Origin: Alphaproteobacteria bacterium
GTDB lineage: Bacteria; Pseudomonadota; Alphaproteobacteria; Paracaedibacterales; VGCI01
Direction: 5' to 3'
DNA: 64,000 nucleotides
Assembly: GCA_016869075.1 (NCBI GenBank)
Contig: VGEY01000006.1
Coordinates: forward strand, 1 to 64,000
A program made the position numbers and the translations under genes. This document shows, in pieces, positions 18,834 to 29,559 of the stretch (position 1 is the stretch's first letter; every line of letters starts with the position of its first letter). Below the pieces are notes generated by a model, which ran no database searches, was not told the origin of the DNA, and saw only the letters and a program-made list of their open reading frames with translations.

Positions 18834-21663
18834 TATTCGTGGTGCGCGAGAACACAATTTAAAAAACATTAATGTGGACATTCCGCGAGATCGGTTGATC
18901 GTTATAACAGGGTTAAGTGGTTCAGGAAAATCTTCTCTGGCTTTTGATACTTTATATGCAGAAGGTCAAAGACGTTACGTGGAAAGTTTGTCGGCTTATG
19001 CACGCCAGTTTTTGCAGTTGATGCAAAAACCTGATGTTGATTCAATTGATGGATTGAGCCCAGCAATTTCGATTGAGCAAAAAACAACTTCAAAAAACCC
19101 ACGTTCCACAGTTGGAACAGTGACAGAGTTGTATGATTATTTGCGCCTCCTTTTTGCTCGGATCGGGATACCTCATTCTCCAGCAACAGGACTTCCTATT
19201 GAAGCTCAGACAGTAAGTCAAATGGTTGATCGCATTCTAACTATGAAAGCTGGAACACGCTTACTCCTTTTATCTCCGATAGTTCGTGGTCGCAAAGGAG
19301 AATATAAAAAAGAATTTTTAGAATTACGTAAAAAAGGATTTCAACGCGTTAAGGTAGATGGAACCATTTATGACATTGATCAAGTTCCTGCCCTTAATAA
19401 AAAAATTAATCACGATATTGAAGTGGTTGTCGATCGTATTGTGGTGCAATCGGATATCGCACAACGGCTTGCTGATTCTTTTGAAACGGCACTCTCTTTA
19501 AGTGATGGACTCGTGTTTGTTGAGCAGGTGGATGAGGAGAAGCGAATAACTTTTTCTGCAAAATTTGCTTGCCCAATTTCTGGGTTTACGCTTGATGAAA
19601 TTGAACCCCGCCTCTTTTCTTTTAATAGCCCTCATGGAGCTTGTCCAACCTGTGACGGTTTGGGAATGGAAATTGATTTTGAAGCTTCACTCGTCGTACC
19701 AGATGCGCATTTAAGTTTACGCAAAGGAGCTATTTTACCGTGGGCTGTAGCTGAAGGAAGCGGCCGTAAGCGATTTCAAATCAATGAGTATTATGCTCAA
19801 GTCCTTGAGTCTTTAGCCAAGCATTTTAAATTTTCAATGGATACTCCTTTTGGGGAATTGCCCTCAGCAGTCCAAGAATTAATTCTTAAAGGATCAAATG
19901 GAATACCTGTTCATATGACGTTTGACGATGGCGTTCGTCGTTACACAACTCATAAGCCTTTTGAAGGCGTTCTTCCCAATTTGCAAAGACGGTGGAGAGA
20001 AACCGAGAGCGACTGGATACGTCAAGAATTAACGCGCTATCAAATGATGAGTCCCTGTTCTGCATGCCATGGTCAGCGTTTAAAACCAGAGGCCTTATGT
20101 GTAAAAATTTCTGGACAATCCATCAGTGAAGTATGTGCTCTTTCAATTGGTGAAGCATTTCAATGGTTTTCAACTCTTAACCTAACCCCAAAACAGCAAG
20201 AAATTGCAATCCGCATTTTAAAAGAAATTCATAGTAGATTGCTTTTCTTGATCAATGTTGGACTCGATTATTTAACTCTCTCTCGGGCTTCAGGAACTCT
20301 TTCTGGGGGTGAAAGTCAGCGCATCCGACTTGCTTCACAAATTGGATCTGGCTTAACGGGTGTTTTATATGTGCTTGATGAGCCATCTATTGGATTACAT
20401 CAGCGGGATAATGATCGACTTTTATCAACGTTGAAGCATTTACGTGATATTGGAAATACTGTTGTGGTGGTAGAACATGATGAAGATGCAATTCGTACTG
20501 CAGATCAAGTTATTGATATGGGCCCCCATGCTGGACGCCATGGAGGAGAGATCGTTGCTCAAGGCACACCCGAAGAAATTATGGGGAATAAAAAAAGTTT
20601 GACGGGGCAATATTTATCAGGCCATCGACGAATTGAAGTTCCTAAAAAGCGACGCCTTGGATCAGGTGAAGCTTTAAAACTTACAGGGGCTTGTTCTAAT
20701 AATTTGAAAAATATCTCGGTGAATTTTCCTCTTGGAACTTTGACATGTGTCACGGGCGTATCTGGGGGTGGCAAATCTTCTTTGGTGATTGAGACACTTT
20801 ATAAAGCGCTTGCACGCCATTTTAATGATTCTCGGGATCTTGCCGGCCCTCATGATCAACTCTTGGGGGTCGAACAGATTGATAAAGTCATTGATATTGA
20901 TCAATCACCCATTGGGCGCACACCGCGATCCAATCCAGCAACCTATATAGGATGTTTTACCTCCATTCGAGAATGGTTTGCGGCCTTGCCTGAGAGTAAA
21001 GCGCGCGGCTATGCGCCCGGTCGTTTTTCCTTCAATGTAAAGGGTGGTCGATGTGAAGCCTGTCAGGGGGACGGGGTCATTAAAATTGAAATGCATTTTT
21101 TACCAGATGTCTATGTGCAATGCGATCAGTGTCGCGGTAAGCGTTACAACCGTGAAACGCTTGAGGTAAAATTTAAGGAAAAATCTATTGCTGATATTTT
21201 AGATATGACCGTCGATGAAGCTGTGGATTTTTTTGATGCCCATACCTCAATTCGAGATAAGCTGAAGACTCTTCAACAGGTGGGCTTAGGATATATTCAT
21301 GTGGGGCAGCAAGCAACGACACTTTCTGGGGGAGAAGCACAGCGCGTAAAGCTTGCAAAAGAACTCTCTCGACGTGCAACAGGGAGAACGGTTTATATTT
21401 TAGATGAGCCAACAACGGGTTTGCATTTCGAAGATGTCAAGAAGTTGCTCGAAGTATTACAAGCACTTGTTGATCAAGGAAACACCGTCATTGTGATTGA
21501 GCACAATCTTGAAGTCATTAAAACAAGTGACTGGATTATTGATCTTGGTCCTGAGGGTGGATTTAAGGGAGGAGAAGTTGTGGCAACAGGGACGCCTGAA
21601 CAAGTTGCCCAATCCAAAAAAAGTTATACAGGGAAGTATTTGAAACCCTATCTCAAGCAGTGA
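18814..21663 (+). CDS. uvrA: Excinuclease ABC subunit A (UvrA)
   Basis: UvrA is the damage-sensing ATPase of nucleotide excision repair; it loads UvrB on lesions. The protein (949 residues from ATG 18814) has two ABC ATPase halves: first Walker [24 protein letters not shown] broken by a zinc-finger insert (CPTCDGLG and CSACHGQR), signature [12 protein letters not shown]; second Walker [13 protein letters not shown], zinc module CEACQGDG...CDQCRGKR, signature [12 protein letters not shown] and [12 protein letters not shown]. The ATG at 18814 follows GGGGGAG closely and gives the usual N terminus; an ATG at 18802 is also in frame. The gene overlaps the Sua5 gene. Confidence 0.97.
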   Translation: MTTTAISIRGAREHNLKNINVDIPRDRLIVITGLSGSGKSSLAFDTLYAEGQRRYVESLSAYARQFLQLMQKPDVDSIDGLSPAISIEQKTTSKNPRSTVGTVTELYDYLRLLFARIGIPHSPATGLPIEAQTVSQMVDRILTMKAGTRLLLLSPIVRGRKGEYKKEFLELRKKGFQRVKVDGTIYDIDQVPALNKKINHDIEVVVDRIVVQSDIAQRLADSFETALSLSDGLVFVEQVDEEKRITFSAKFACPISGFTLDEIEPRLFSFNSPHGACPTCDGLGMEIDFEASLVVPDAHLSLRKGAILPWAVAEGSGRKRFQINEYYAQVLESLAKHFKFSMDTPFGELPSAVQELILKGSNGIPVHMTFDDGVRRYTTHKPFEGVLPNLQRRWRETESDWIRQELTRYQMMSPCSACHGQRLKPEALCVKISGQSISEVCALSIGEAFQWFSTLNLTPKQQEIAIRILKEIHSRLLFLINVGLDYLTLSRASGTLSGGESQRIRLASQIGSGLTGVLYVLDEPSIGLHQRDNDRLLSTLKHLRDIGNTVVVVEHDEDAIRTADQVIDMGPHAGRHGGEIVAQGTPEEIMGNKKSLTGQYLSGHRRIEVPKKRRLGSGEALKLTGACSNNLKNISVNFPLGTLTCVTGVSGGGKSSLVIETLYKALARHFNDSRDLAGPHDQLLGVEQIDKVIDIDQSPIGRTPRSNPATYIGCFTSIREWFAALPESKARGYAPGRFSFNVKGGRCEACQGDGVIKIEMHFLPDVYVQCDQCRGKRYNRETLEVKFKEKSIADILDMTVDEAVDFFDAHTSIRDKLKTLQQVGLGYIHVGQQATTLSGGEAQRVKLAKELSRRATGRTVYILDEPTTGLHFEDVKKLLEVLQALVDQGNTVIVIEHNLEVIKTSDWIIDLGPEGGFKGGEVVATGTPEQVAQSKKSYTGKYLKPYLKQ

Positions 21664-21823
21664 GAAAAGCTACTACATACTTTTGTAAAATCCCTGTTGA
21701 TCCTTACCAAACGCCCGTTTTTACTAAATGTTAAGATAATCAAAATAGCCTTAGCTAGGGAGAATATAACTTTATATAGGTTAGATAGAGTGAGATTTTA
21801 TTCCTACATTTTTTTTAATTTTT

Positions 21824-23853
21824 ATGAATTATTTCGCGTTCACGCCTTTGTGGGTTGGAAAATGTCACGAAGGCACATCTATACCTTCCAAAGAAGTGCC
21901 AAATGTACTTACGAGCAAGGACAATATAAGTCTCGATGAGTTTGTCATCAAACTCCAAAAATATTTTAATAAAGAAAATCTCACCACTTTTTCCGAAATG
22001 ATTTTTTCAGAAAGTCCGAGAGGAGAAGCATATCAGAAGAATCCTCTTCCAAAGACAGAAATAATTTTCAATTTCAAGGGGTATGATGACGGCTTTCCTC
22101 CTGACAGTCTCAAAATCAGAGATGTTGAAATGAAAGCTGGTGAGCCCCTTCAATTGAGATCAGGAGTGCCGATTGGGTATATTATTCGATTGCCCATCGG
22201 ACAAGAAATTAAAGCTGTTTTAGTGAAAGTTTATGGGGGAGACCAGAAAAGCGCTACCTGGCAAGAGCGAAAAGAAAAGATGCATAAAGGAGCACTCAAC
22301 GATCTAGAGCGAAGTCTTATCCAACAGGGCATAGGTATTGTTCAATTGAATCTCACTGATTTGCTCAAACTTGAAAAGAATCAAAGAATAATGCCTGAAG
22401 ATTTGCATTATGAGTTACATGCCAGTATTAATAAATTTTTTGAAACACTCAGAGATGATCCTTCAAGTCTTCATGGGGATTTAAAAATCTTACAAGGGAA
22501 GAAAATATTTTTATTTGGGGAGAGCTTTGGGGGAAGGACTGCCATAAGACATGCTGAACTCTATCCTGGAACTTTTGCAGGATATATCAGTCATGATGGT
22601 TCTCTCTCTGCTGAAATGTGGCTAAAGTCTACTTCTCCTAAAAGGAGAAATGCGATTAACCTAAAGACTATTGATATAGAACGTGCTTCTCAATGGTTGT
22701 CTCCCATGACTCGAGATCCTAAAAGCGATGAGAAGATAAAGAGAATTCAAGATCCTGTTCTTCTTTTACATAATTTGGATGATAACAGGGTCAACGTAAA
22801 AGTTACTTTGTATTGGTACGACAAGGCTTTGTTATTGGGGAAAGGAAGTCTGGTTAGGTTATATATTACAGATCTTGGAGATCCAATTCCTAAGAGCAGT
22901 GCGGTAAGAGAAAGTGATTTAAGCTTAAAAGGCCATGGTTCATCCAGAGAAAAAGAAGCATTCGAAAAGTACGCAAAGGTTGTATCTTCATTTATTTTAA
23001 AAGGTCACTCTCAGCTTCCAGCAGTGAGCGAGTGGCATAGTCAAAAAGCTAATGTTCGGGCCATGGAATATTTTCAACAGGCCTCTGTTGAGGACAAGTT
23101 TCTTTCCATGGCTTATCTGGTTTATAAGAATTCATTTAGCAAAGCATCAGAGGCTGCTCAAGAAGCCTCTCGTAAATCAGCAAGTAAAAGTCGAGCCGAT
23201 CAAGATGCACAAGAAGTAGGAGAAAGTTTGAAGCAACCACGGCCATGGGAATCAAATCTCAAAGTCACCAGGACGAGGCATGGAAGAAATTTTATGTGCC
23301 TTTTGTCTATGCTATTGCCTATGTGCATGATCTTAAGGTTCAGGAAAGTGAGAGAAAGACGGATGATAAAGTAGAGGCAGTGCTGAAGTACTTAAAAAAT
23401 CCTGGAGTTTTGACGACCCCACGTCTTGAAAATGGCTTAAAAAGGTTCTTGCCAAAATTTTTGGTGTATGTGAGGGAACGATATTTTCTTCAATTGCCAG
23501 ACGGCGTGTCTGTAGATTCACTTGCTAAAAATAAAGATCTTCTTGAACACTATAAAAATTTTCTTACAGTTTCTGCTGAATTGTCTGGAATAAAAGATAA
23601 TACCCATATTAATTTTAAGGCAGCTGATAATGTTCTATCTTCCTTGTATCAGGGAAATATTGATCAGATCGCCTCTGGTCTGATACAGCCCCTTGCGTAT
23701 CAACAGATCGTTAAGGAGTGGGAAGGGCGGCTTGATGGACTCAAATCCAAGCTCATTGCTAAAATTGATGAGGAAAAGGGGACCGTGCGGACTGTTTTTA
23801 AGCAAATAGTAAAAGCGGGACTTAATAAAACCAAGGAGGCAACTGCAAAGTAG
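21824..23853 (+). pseudogene. Alpha/beta hydrolase (S9-like), probably frameshifted
   Basis: Two overlapping frames seem to be one broken gene. The first (21824-23374) holds an alpha/beta hydrolase domain with nucleophile elbow GESFGGRTA (Ser234), acid in LLLHNLDDNRVN (Asp319 or 320) and His371 in KGHGSSREKEAF, an order typical of prolyl-oligopeptidase-like hydrolases. Near 23245 this frame turns into an unlikely sequence rich in Met, Arg and Cys, while the -1 frame becomes good helical protein (QSHQDEAWKKFYVPFVYAIAY onward) and runs to 23853. One base change of length near 23230-23260 would restore about 670 residues. A true overlap of two genes is less likely, since the second frame has no ribosome binding site and no known domain. 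No signal peptide is visible, and the N terminus also looks eroded. Confidence 0.6.
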
Positions 23854-23956
23854 GTGTATATTTTATAAAATATAAAACTATATTTCCTCGTAAACTGAGG
23901 ATAATTATTATATATACACTAGCATAGCGTATTTAAATAAAGAAAAATCTTCCTGT

Positions 23957-24832
23957 ATGTCTTCAAATATTTACATCATTGGAGGTCCCACAGCGAGCGG
24001 TAAGTCTGATTATGCCATTAAACTTGCTCAGAAAATTAATGGCGAGATCATTAATGGCGATAGTATGCAACTCTATAGTCATCTGCATATTCTTACGGCA
24101 CGTCCAACAGACACTCAAGGGATTCCGCACCATCTTTACGGTGTATTGATTGGCAATCAAACCAGTTCGGTGGGGTGGTGGTATGAGAAAGCGTCTGAGG
24201 TCATTGAAGATGTCTTGAAGCGTGGCAAAGTACCTATTGTCGTTGGAGGGACTGGTCTTTATTTACGAGCACTCACGCATGGGCTATCCCCCGTTCCTTC
24301 AATACCTACTGCTATACGTCAAGAATGCCGTCAGTTGGCACAAGAATTAACTGAAGAAGAATTCTATGATCTTGTGACACAGGAAGATCCTATGATCAGA
24401 GGTGTCCTTCATCAAAATGACACACAACGGTTAACGCGGGCGTTAGAAGTTATACGTGCAACACATCAATCGCTACTTGAAACGCAAGGAAAAGCACAGA
24501 AAATAGTTAATTTAAATTGTAATTATTTTGTTCTCTTACCCCCGCGCGAAGTGCTTTATGAGCGCATTAATAATCGATTTTTTTGGATGGTGGAAAATGG
24601 TGCTTTAAGGGAAGTTGAGCAACTGCTTGCACAAAATATAAATCCAGAATTACCTATATTTAAAGCGGTGGGAGTTCCTGAAATTACTTCCTATTTGAAA
24701 GGCGATTTATCTCTGAAAGAAGCCATCAAATTAGGCCAGCAATCTACACGGCAATATGCCAAACGACAAATCACCTGGTTTACGCGCCAAGTTTCTGAAG
24801 CGCAGATAGTTACTCATGATCTCAAAAGCTAA
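23957..24832 (+). CDS. miaA: tRNA dimethylallyltransferase MiaA
   Basis: MiaA transfers a dimethylallyl group from DMAPP to A37 of tRNAs that read U-starting codons. The 291-residue protein has the P-loop IIGGPTASGKSDYAIKLA, the catalytic segment IINGDSMQLYSHLHILTARPT, VVGGTGLYLRALTHGL and the C-terminal PIFKAVGVPEITSYL and TRQYAKRQITWFTRQ tRNA-binding motifs. The sequence reads INGDSMQ where many members have INADSMQ. Length is slightly short of the usual 300-315. It is preceded by the broken hydrolase and followed by a weak hairpin. Confidence 0.95.
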   Translation: MSSNIYIIGGPTASGKSDYAIKLAQKINGEIINGDSMQLYSHLHILTARPTDTQGIPHHLYGVLIGNQTSSVGWWYEKASEVIEDVLKRGKVPIVVGGTGLYLRALTHGLSPVPSIPTAIRQECRQLAQELTEEEFYDLVTQEDPMIRGVLHQNDTQRLTRALEVIRATHQSLLETQGKAQKIVNLNCNYFVLLPPREVLYERINNRFFWMVENGALREVEQLLAQNINPELPIFKAVGVPEITSYLKGDLSLKEAIKLGQQSTRQYAKRQITWFTRQVSEAQIVTHDLKS

Positions 24833-24885
24833 ATTAATACGCGTGCACCATAATGTATGTTTCAAATTAGTCTTTTTGCGGTGGG

Positions 24886-24919
24886 AAAGAGATCGTGATT
24901 TTTAATAAAATCTCTTTTT
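24886..24919 (+). terminator. Probable rho-independent terminator after miaA
   Basis: AAAGAGAT (24886-24893) pairs with ATCTCTTT (24910-24917) across a 16-base AT-rich loop and is followed by T/A-rich sequence. The stem is short and AT-rich, so confidence is moderate. It lies 50 bases after the miaA stop and before the tolQ promoter region. Confidence 0.4.
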
Positions 24920-25036
24920 ATTAAAATTACTTGGAAATTCCTTAAATGCACTTTGGGTTGTGCTTGAATTTTAAATTAATATTGGCTAATAGTAAGTTAT
25001 ACTACAGAGTTCAATAAATTTCGGGGAAATAAAATT

Positions 25037-25783
25037 ATGGATCAAGCACCTATTCAATCTGTTGCTACATTAGCTGCTGCAACACCAGGCGCTCCTGAGG
25101 GGCTTTCCTTATTAGGCCTATTTTGGGGTGCCGAGCCAGTTATTAAGTTGGTCATTCTTATCTTATTAGGCGCTTCTTTTTGGTGTTGGACAATTATCTT
25201 TCAAAAGGTCATTCGCCTGCGCAGACTTCACGCGACTGCTGAACAATTTGAAGAAGCTTTTTGGTCTGGAGGCGCTTTGGATGATCTTTATGATCGGATT
25301 AACAATCGCCCACAAGATCCGTTAAGTGCTATTTTTTGTGCGGCTATGCGCGAATGGCGTCGCTCTGTCTCAAAAGGTCTTGCAAGTTCTAATGATTCGC
25401 GCGGAACTTTGCAACAACGGATTGAACGTGTCATGCAACTGACATTGGGCCGAGAGATGGATCGCCTTGAACGGCATATGGGTTTTTTAGCTTCCACGGG
25501 TGCGACAGCGCCTTTTATCGGTTTATTTGGGACCGTTCTTGGAATTATGAATAGCTTTCAGGCCCTGGCGACTCAGCAAAACGCAAATCTTACGGTTGTT
25601 GCCGTTGCACCTGGAATCGCTGAAGCTCTTTTTGCCACAGCTGTGGGATTAGTTGCAGCTATTCCAGCAGTTATTGCCTACAATAAATTATCAAGTGAAT
25701 TAAATCGGTATGCCAATCGTCTTGATGCTTTTTCAAATGAGTTTAGTGCGATTATTTCCCGTCAATTTGAGGAGCAGGCATAG
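25037..25783 (+). CDS. tolQ: Tol-Pal motor protein TolQ
   Basis: TolQ forms, with TolR, the proton-driven inner-membrane motor that energises TolA and outer-membrane constriction at division. The 248-residue protein has a first TM segment ([21 protein letters not shown]), a cytoplasmic loop, and the MotA/TolQ/ExbB domain with [26 protein letters not shown] and [26 protein letters not shown] carrying the conserved Thr and channel residues. It is the first gene of tolQ-tolR-tolA-tolB-pal; no ybgC-type thioesterase gene precedes it. GGGGA lies before the ATG. Confidence 0.95.
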   Translation: MDQAPIQSVATLAAATPGAPEGLSLLGLFWGAEPVIKLVILILLGASFWCWTIIFQKVIRLRRLHATAEQFEEAFWSGGALDDLYDRINNRPQDPLSAIFCAAMREWRRSVSKGLASSNDSRGTLQQRIERVMQLTLGREMDRLERHMGFLASTGATAPFIGLFGTVLGIMNSFQALATQQNANLTVVAVAPGIAEALFATAVGLVAAIPAVIAYNKLSSELNRYANRLDAFSNEFSAIISRQFEEQA

Positions 25784-25788
25784 GTCTC

Positions 25789-26547
25789 ATGGCAATCACA
25801 CTCAGCAAATCAGGGAAATCAGGACCACGACGCCGTTCTACCGCACAGGCGTTTTCTGATATTAACGTGACACCTTTTGTGGATGTGATGTTGGTACTGC
25901 TCGTAATTTTTATGGTAACAGCTCCTATGCTTACAGTGGGCGTGCCCGTTGATTTGCCAAAAACAAAGGCAGCAAAAATGAATGATCAAACAGAACCATT
26001 GGTTGTCTCTGTTGATGCTAATGGTAAATCCTATCTTCAAGAGACCGAGTTGGAAGGAGATGCGCTTATTGAGCGTTTGATCGCTATATCAGGAAGTAAT
26101 CCCGATGCTAAAATATATGTAAGAGGGGATCAAAAAATTAATTACGGGCGTGTAATGGAAATCATGGGTAATATTGCTGCTGCTGGATTTCATAAAGTTT
26201 CTCTTATTGCAGAAATGCCCTCTGGTATGGAGAAGGGGAAAAATTTACGTGTCTCTGCTTCTCCGACACCACCTCCTCCTCTTTCTTCTCACCCTATTAT
26301 GCCGGCTCCTCAACCAGCTCCTCAATTTGCTCCCCAAATGCCAACTCCTGCTCCTATGCAAGCTCCTGTTATGCCTCCTGCTCCGCAAGGAATGAGAACA
26401 TCAGGGTATGCCTCTCCTCAAAAAATGCGACCTGCCCCTATATCCGCTGTAAAAGGAAAAGCAAGCTCTCCTTTACGCACATCTGTGCCACAGGCACTTA
26501 AGCATTCAACACCCGCAAATGGCCCTAAAATTGTACGGAACAGATAA
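25789..26547 (+). CDS. tolR: TolR with a long proline-rich C-terminal extension
   Basis: Residues about 1-145 are a normal TolR/ExbD protein: [34 protein letters not shown] contains the TM helix with the proton-carrying Asp (FVDVML), followed by the periplasmic domain ([46 protein letters not shown]). Typical TolR stops there, at 140-150 residues. This protein goes on for about 100 residues of Pro/Ala/Met-rich and then basic sequence ([19 protein letters not shown]) to 252. It is 5 bases after tolQ and 5 before tolA. The extension would be periplasmic; its role is unknown. Confidence 0.92.
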   Translation: MAITLSKSGKSGPRRRSTAQAFSDINVTPFVDVMLVLLVIFMVTAPMLTVGVPVDLPKTKAAKMNDQTEPLVVSVDANGKSYLQETELEGDALIERLIAISGSNPDAKIYVRGDQKINYGRVMEIMGNIAAAGFHKVSLIAEMPSGMEKGKNLRVSASPTPPPPLSSHPIMPAPQPAPQFAPQMPTPAPMQAPVMPPAPQGMRTSGYASPQKMRPAPISAVKGKASSPLRTSVPQALKHSTPANGPKIVRNR

Positions 26548-26552
26548 CGCCC

Positions 26553-27464
26553 ATGAAGCGTCCGCTCATATATTCTGCTCTTTTGCATGTGACAGTACTT
26601 ACCCTATTGCTGATAGGTTTCTATAATCCTTTCCAAAGAAAAGTTTCAATGGAACAACCTGTGATGATAGAGTTTGTCCAGGTAGCGGAGCAAAGTGCAG
26701 CTCCTGTTTTGGCTCCTGATGCAACTCAAGATATTGAACAAAAACCTGAACCACCAAAGCCGCTTCCTCCCCAACCTGAACCAAAACCAGAGCCTCCACA
26801 ACCTCAGCCAGCTCCTCCACCTGCTCCCCAACCTGAACCAGAGCCGGTAAAACCAGAGCCTGCGCCACGGCCTGAACCTAAGCCGGAGGAAATTGCAGAA
26901 CCCATTCCTGATCCGAAGGCTAAACAAAAACCCAAGGAGAAACCCAAAGAGGAAAAGCCAAAACAGCAAAAGGCAGAAATTACTTTGGAGAAGAAAAAGA
27001 AGCCAACAGTGAAAACGGACAAGCCTGATAACACAAAGAAGAAAAAGACATCTGCTTCCAAGAATTTTGATGATTTACTTAATGAGCTTTCTAAAGAAGA
27101 AAGTGGGAGCCCTTCACGCGGAAAAGGAGCTCCTGCATCGACGATTGGTGCTGTGCTTACAGCATCAGAAAAAGATGCGTTAAGTCGACATATTGCTCAA
27201 TGCTGGATTATTCCAGCTGGTCTCAGGGATGCGCGAAATATTCGGGTTCCCATAAAAATAAATGTCTCACGAGATGGGACCGTTCAAAAAGCAGAAATAG
27301 TTGATAAAGCTAGGATGTCATCAGACTTATCATACCGAACAGCTGCAGAAAGCGCTCGACGCGCTGTACTTGATCCGCGGTGTAGTCCTTTACCTATACC
27401 TGCAGATAAATATGACATGTTTAAAGAATTTACATTTAACTTTGACCCAAAAGAAATGTTTTAA
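26553..27464 (+). CDS. tolA: TolA-like energy-transducing protein
   Basis: The 303-residue protein has one N-terminal TM helix (LIYSALLHVTVLTLLLIGFY), a Pro/Glu/Lys-rich periplasmic spacer (about 60-180; repeats of PEP and PKPE, then basic-acidic KPKEKPKEE) and a C-terminal TolA/TonB-type domain (SRHIAQCWIIPAGLRDARNIRVPIKINVSRDGTVQKAEIVD; AESARRAVLDPRCSPL). In classical TolA the spacer is a long Ala-rich helix; here it is extended and proline-rich, more like TonB. Position between tolR and tolB fixes the assignment. It links the TolQR motor to Pal and TolB. Confidence 0.9.
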   Translation: MKRPLIYSALLHVTVLTLLLIGFYNPFQRKVSMEQPVMIEFVQVAEQSAAPVLAPDATQDIEQKPEPPKPLPPQPEPKPEPPQPQPAPPPAPQPEPEPVKPEPAPRPEPKPEEIAEPIPDPKAKQKPKEKPKEEKPKQQKAEITLEKKKKPTVKTDKPDNTKKKKTSASKNFDDLLNELSKEESGSPSRGKGAPASTIGAVLTASEKDALSRHIAQCWIIPAGLRDARNIRVPIKINVSRDGTVQKAEIVDKARMSSDLSYRTAAESARRAVLDPRCSPLPIPADKYDMFKEFTFNFDPKEMF

Positions 27465-27489
27465 TAGAAATGAAGAGGAGGAGTAGAGC

Positions 27490-28809
27490 ATGACCAAATT
27501 AATTTTATCTTTGCTTTTTATAGGTCTATTTGTTGCATCCAACCCTTCCCTGGCAACATTAGAGATTGATGTTACCCAAGGACAAATTGCCCCAACACCT
27601 ATTGCAATACCGGATTTTATTGAGGGAGAGGGGAATGAAGAACTCGCTCAGAAGATTCCCGAAGTCATCGGTAATGACTTAGAACACTCAGGGCTTTTCC
27701 GTCTCTTAAGTAAATCCTCTTTCATTCAGGATACTGCTTCAGCTCTTCGCAATCCTAATTTTTCTGAATGGCGTGTTTTAAACGCTCAATGTCTTCTCGT
27801 TGGGCGTGTAACAAGCGAGGGAGATAAAATTACCGTCGAATTCCGTTTATTTGACGTCTTTAATGGTACACAAATGGTTGGAGTGTCTATTTCTTCAAAT
27901 CGAAATCAGTGGCGTCGCGTAGCGCATCGAATTGCGGATGCAGTCTATAACCGTGTGACTGGAGAAGCCGGTTATTTTGATACGAGAATTGCCTATATCG
28001 ATGAAAGCGGCCCTAAAAAGAAACGTGTCAGGCGCTTAGCCATTATGGATTGGGATGGGCATAACAATGTTTATTTAACAGACGGTGTGCACATGGTGCT
28101 CACGCCGCGTTTTTCCCCTAACTCCAAAGAAATCGCTTATATGGCGTATGTTAATAAAACGGCGCATGTCTACGTCATAAATGTTCATACTCGCAAGAAA
28201 CGGTTAGTAGGTCATTTTAAGGGAATGACATTTGCACCGCGTTTTGCTCCAGATGGGCGTGTTTTGCTTATGAGCCTTGCACGCGAAGGGACCACAGCTC
28301 TCTATAAAATGGATATGAATTCAGGGTCGGTGAGTAGGCTGACGCAACACAGCTGTATTGATACGTCTCCTTGTTTTTCACCTGATGGAAGTCAAATTGT
28401 ATTCACATCAGACCGTTCAAATCCTGAATCTTGTCAAGAAAAAATATATATAATGGATGCTCATGGTGGGAACGTGCGGCGCATAAGTTTTGGTGACGGT
28501 AAATATTCTCAACCTGCGTGGTCTCCTCGCGGTGATCTCATTGCTTTTACAAAACAAATTGAAGGACGCTTCTATATTGGTGTGATGAACGTAGACGGTA
28601 CGAATGAACGCCTCATAGCGGATGGACACTTGGTTGAGGCTCCTTCTTGGTCTCCGAATGGGCGCGTGCTCTTATTCACAAAAGAAAGTGGTGGTAAACG
28701 AGGAAATAGCAAGCTTTATGCCATTGACTTGACAGGGCGAAACTTGAGGATCATAAAAACCCCTCGGGACTCGTCTGATGGAGCCTGGTCACGGTTGCTA
28801 TCTGAGTAG
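27490..28809 (+). CDS. tolB: Tol-Pal periplasmic protein TolB
   Basis: TolB is the periplasmic partner that binds Pal and the C-terminal domain of TolA. The 439-residue protein has a Sec signal peptide (LILSLLFIGLFVASNPSLA), an N-terminal alpha/beta domain (about 25-160; IAIPDFIEGEG...) and a beta propeller of WD40-like PD40 repeats (VLTPRFSPNSKEIAYMAY, CIDTSPCFSPDGSQIVFTSDR, YSQPAWSPRGDLIAFTK, VEAPSWSPNGRVLLFTKE). Length is typical. A strong AGGAGGAG site precedes the ATG. Confidence 0.96.
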   Translation: MTKLILSLLFIGLFVASNPSLATLEIDVTQGQIAPTPIAIPDFIEGEGNEELAQKIPEVIGNDLEHSGLFRLLSKSSFIQDTASALRNPNFSEWRVLNAQCLLVGRVTSEGDKITVEFRLFDVFNGTQMVGVSISSNRNQWRRVAHRIADAVYNRVTGEAGYFDTRIAYIDESGPKKKRVRRLAIMDWDGHNNVYLTDGVHMVLTPRFSPNSKEIAYMAYVNKTAHVYVINVHTRKKRLVGHFKGMTFAPRFAPDGRVLLMSLAREGTTALYKMDMNSGSVSRLTQHSCIDTSPCFSPDGSQIVFTSDRSNPESCQEKIYIMDAHGGNVRRISFGDGKYSQPAWSPRGDLIAFTKQIEGRFYIGVMNVDGTNERLIADGHLVEAPSWSPNGRVLLFTKESGGKRGNSKLYAIDLTGRNLRIIKTPRDSSDGAWSRLLSE

Positions 28810-28962
28810 TAAGAAGCCAAGAGGCGAGGCTGTGGCATTTTCTCTACACTTAGGAAAAATTAGCACTGAAAGGTTCTTTTCCCGTTCCCTTTTAATCAAT
28901 AATTTGTTAACTTTTATATGGTTTAATGTTTAATGTGAATTAACTAACTAGGGATGAGAATT

Positions 28963-29418
28963 ATGAAGAAACAATTACTTAGTATTTTGACAACTGGTCT
29001 TGTGCTTGCAGCTTGTGAATGCGCACCAGATCAAAATGTCAGCGTTGGCCAAATTGGTGGCCCAGGCACACCAGAAGATTTCAAAGCAAATATCAAAGAT
29101 CGCGTTTTCTTTGCTTTCAACAAGTCAAACATTACTCCTGAGTCTGAAAAGACTTTGGAAGCACAAGCTGGTTGGTTGAAGACATATCCAGCGACAAAGG
29201 CAGTTGTTGCCGGTCACTGTGACGCTCGTGGAACACGTGAATACAACCAAGCTCTCGGTGCACGCCGTGCGCATGCAGCTCAGAAGTCATTGGTTCGCTT
29301 TGGTGTAGACAAGCATCGCTTGAGAACACTTTCCTATGGTAAAGACAACCCATTGGTTGCTGGTGATACCGAGGAAGTTTACGCACAAAACCGTGCAGCC
29401 GTTACAACTATTGAATAA
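28963..29418 (+). CDS. pal: Peptidoglycan-associated lipoprotein Pal
   Basis: Pal anchors the outer membrane to peptidoglycan. From the ATG at 28963 it has 151 residues: a lipoprotein signal with lipobox LAAC (Cys18), a short linker and an OmpA-like domain with VFFAFNKSNITPESEKTL, VVAGHCDARGTREYNQALGARRA and VDKHRLRTLSYGKDNP. Peptidoglycan-binding Asp and Arg residues are present. I prefer 28963 to the in-frame ATG at 28954, because AGGGATGA sits 5-6 bases before it. The gene is 150 bases after tolB and may have its own promoter, as often seen for pal. GC and codon use look slightly higher than in its neighbours, as expected for a highly expressed gene. Confidence 0.96.
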   Translation: MKKQLLSILTTGLVLAACECAPDQNVSVGQIGGPGTPEDFKANIKDRVFFAFNKSNITPESEKTLEAQAGWLKTYPATKAVVAGHCDARGTREYNQALGARRAHAAQKSLVRFGVDKHRLRTLSYGKDNPLVAGDTEEVYAQNRAAVTTIE

Positions 29419-29453
29419 GTGTAACTGGCGTTCGTTTTTGCGAACTTAAAGAG

Positions 29454-29498
29454 ACCCCGCCATCAAAACCTGATTGGTAATGTTGGCGGGGTTTTTTA
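29454..29498 (+). terminator. Rho-independent terminator after pal
   Basis: ACCCCGCCA (29454-29462) pairs with TGGCGGGGT (29484-29492) and is followed by TTTTTATA. It lies 35 bases past the pal stop and ends the Tol-Pal operon. A smaller hairpin (GTTCG...CGAAC) lies just before it at about 29429-29446. Confidence 0.9.
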
Positions 29499-29559
29499 TA
29501 AGTTGCGCAATAATGCAAACTCTCGTTTGCTAAGGTCGAACTTTAATATAGGATTTTAA

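Noticed and set aside
21697-21939. An 80-codon frame before the broken hydrolase
   Set aside because: It overlaps the hydrolase start in another frame and has no site or recognisable protein pattern.
26174-26395. A Leu-rich frame inside tolR, and low-complexity minus-strand frames at 26599-27061
   Set aside because: They arise from the Pro-rich codons of TolR and TolA read in other frames; no start site or domain.
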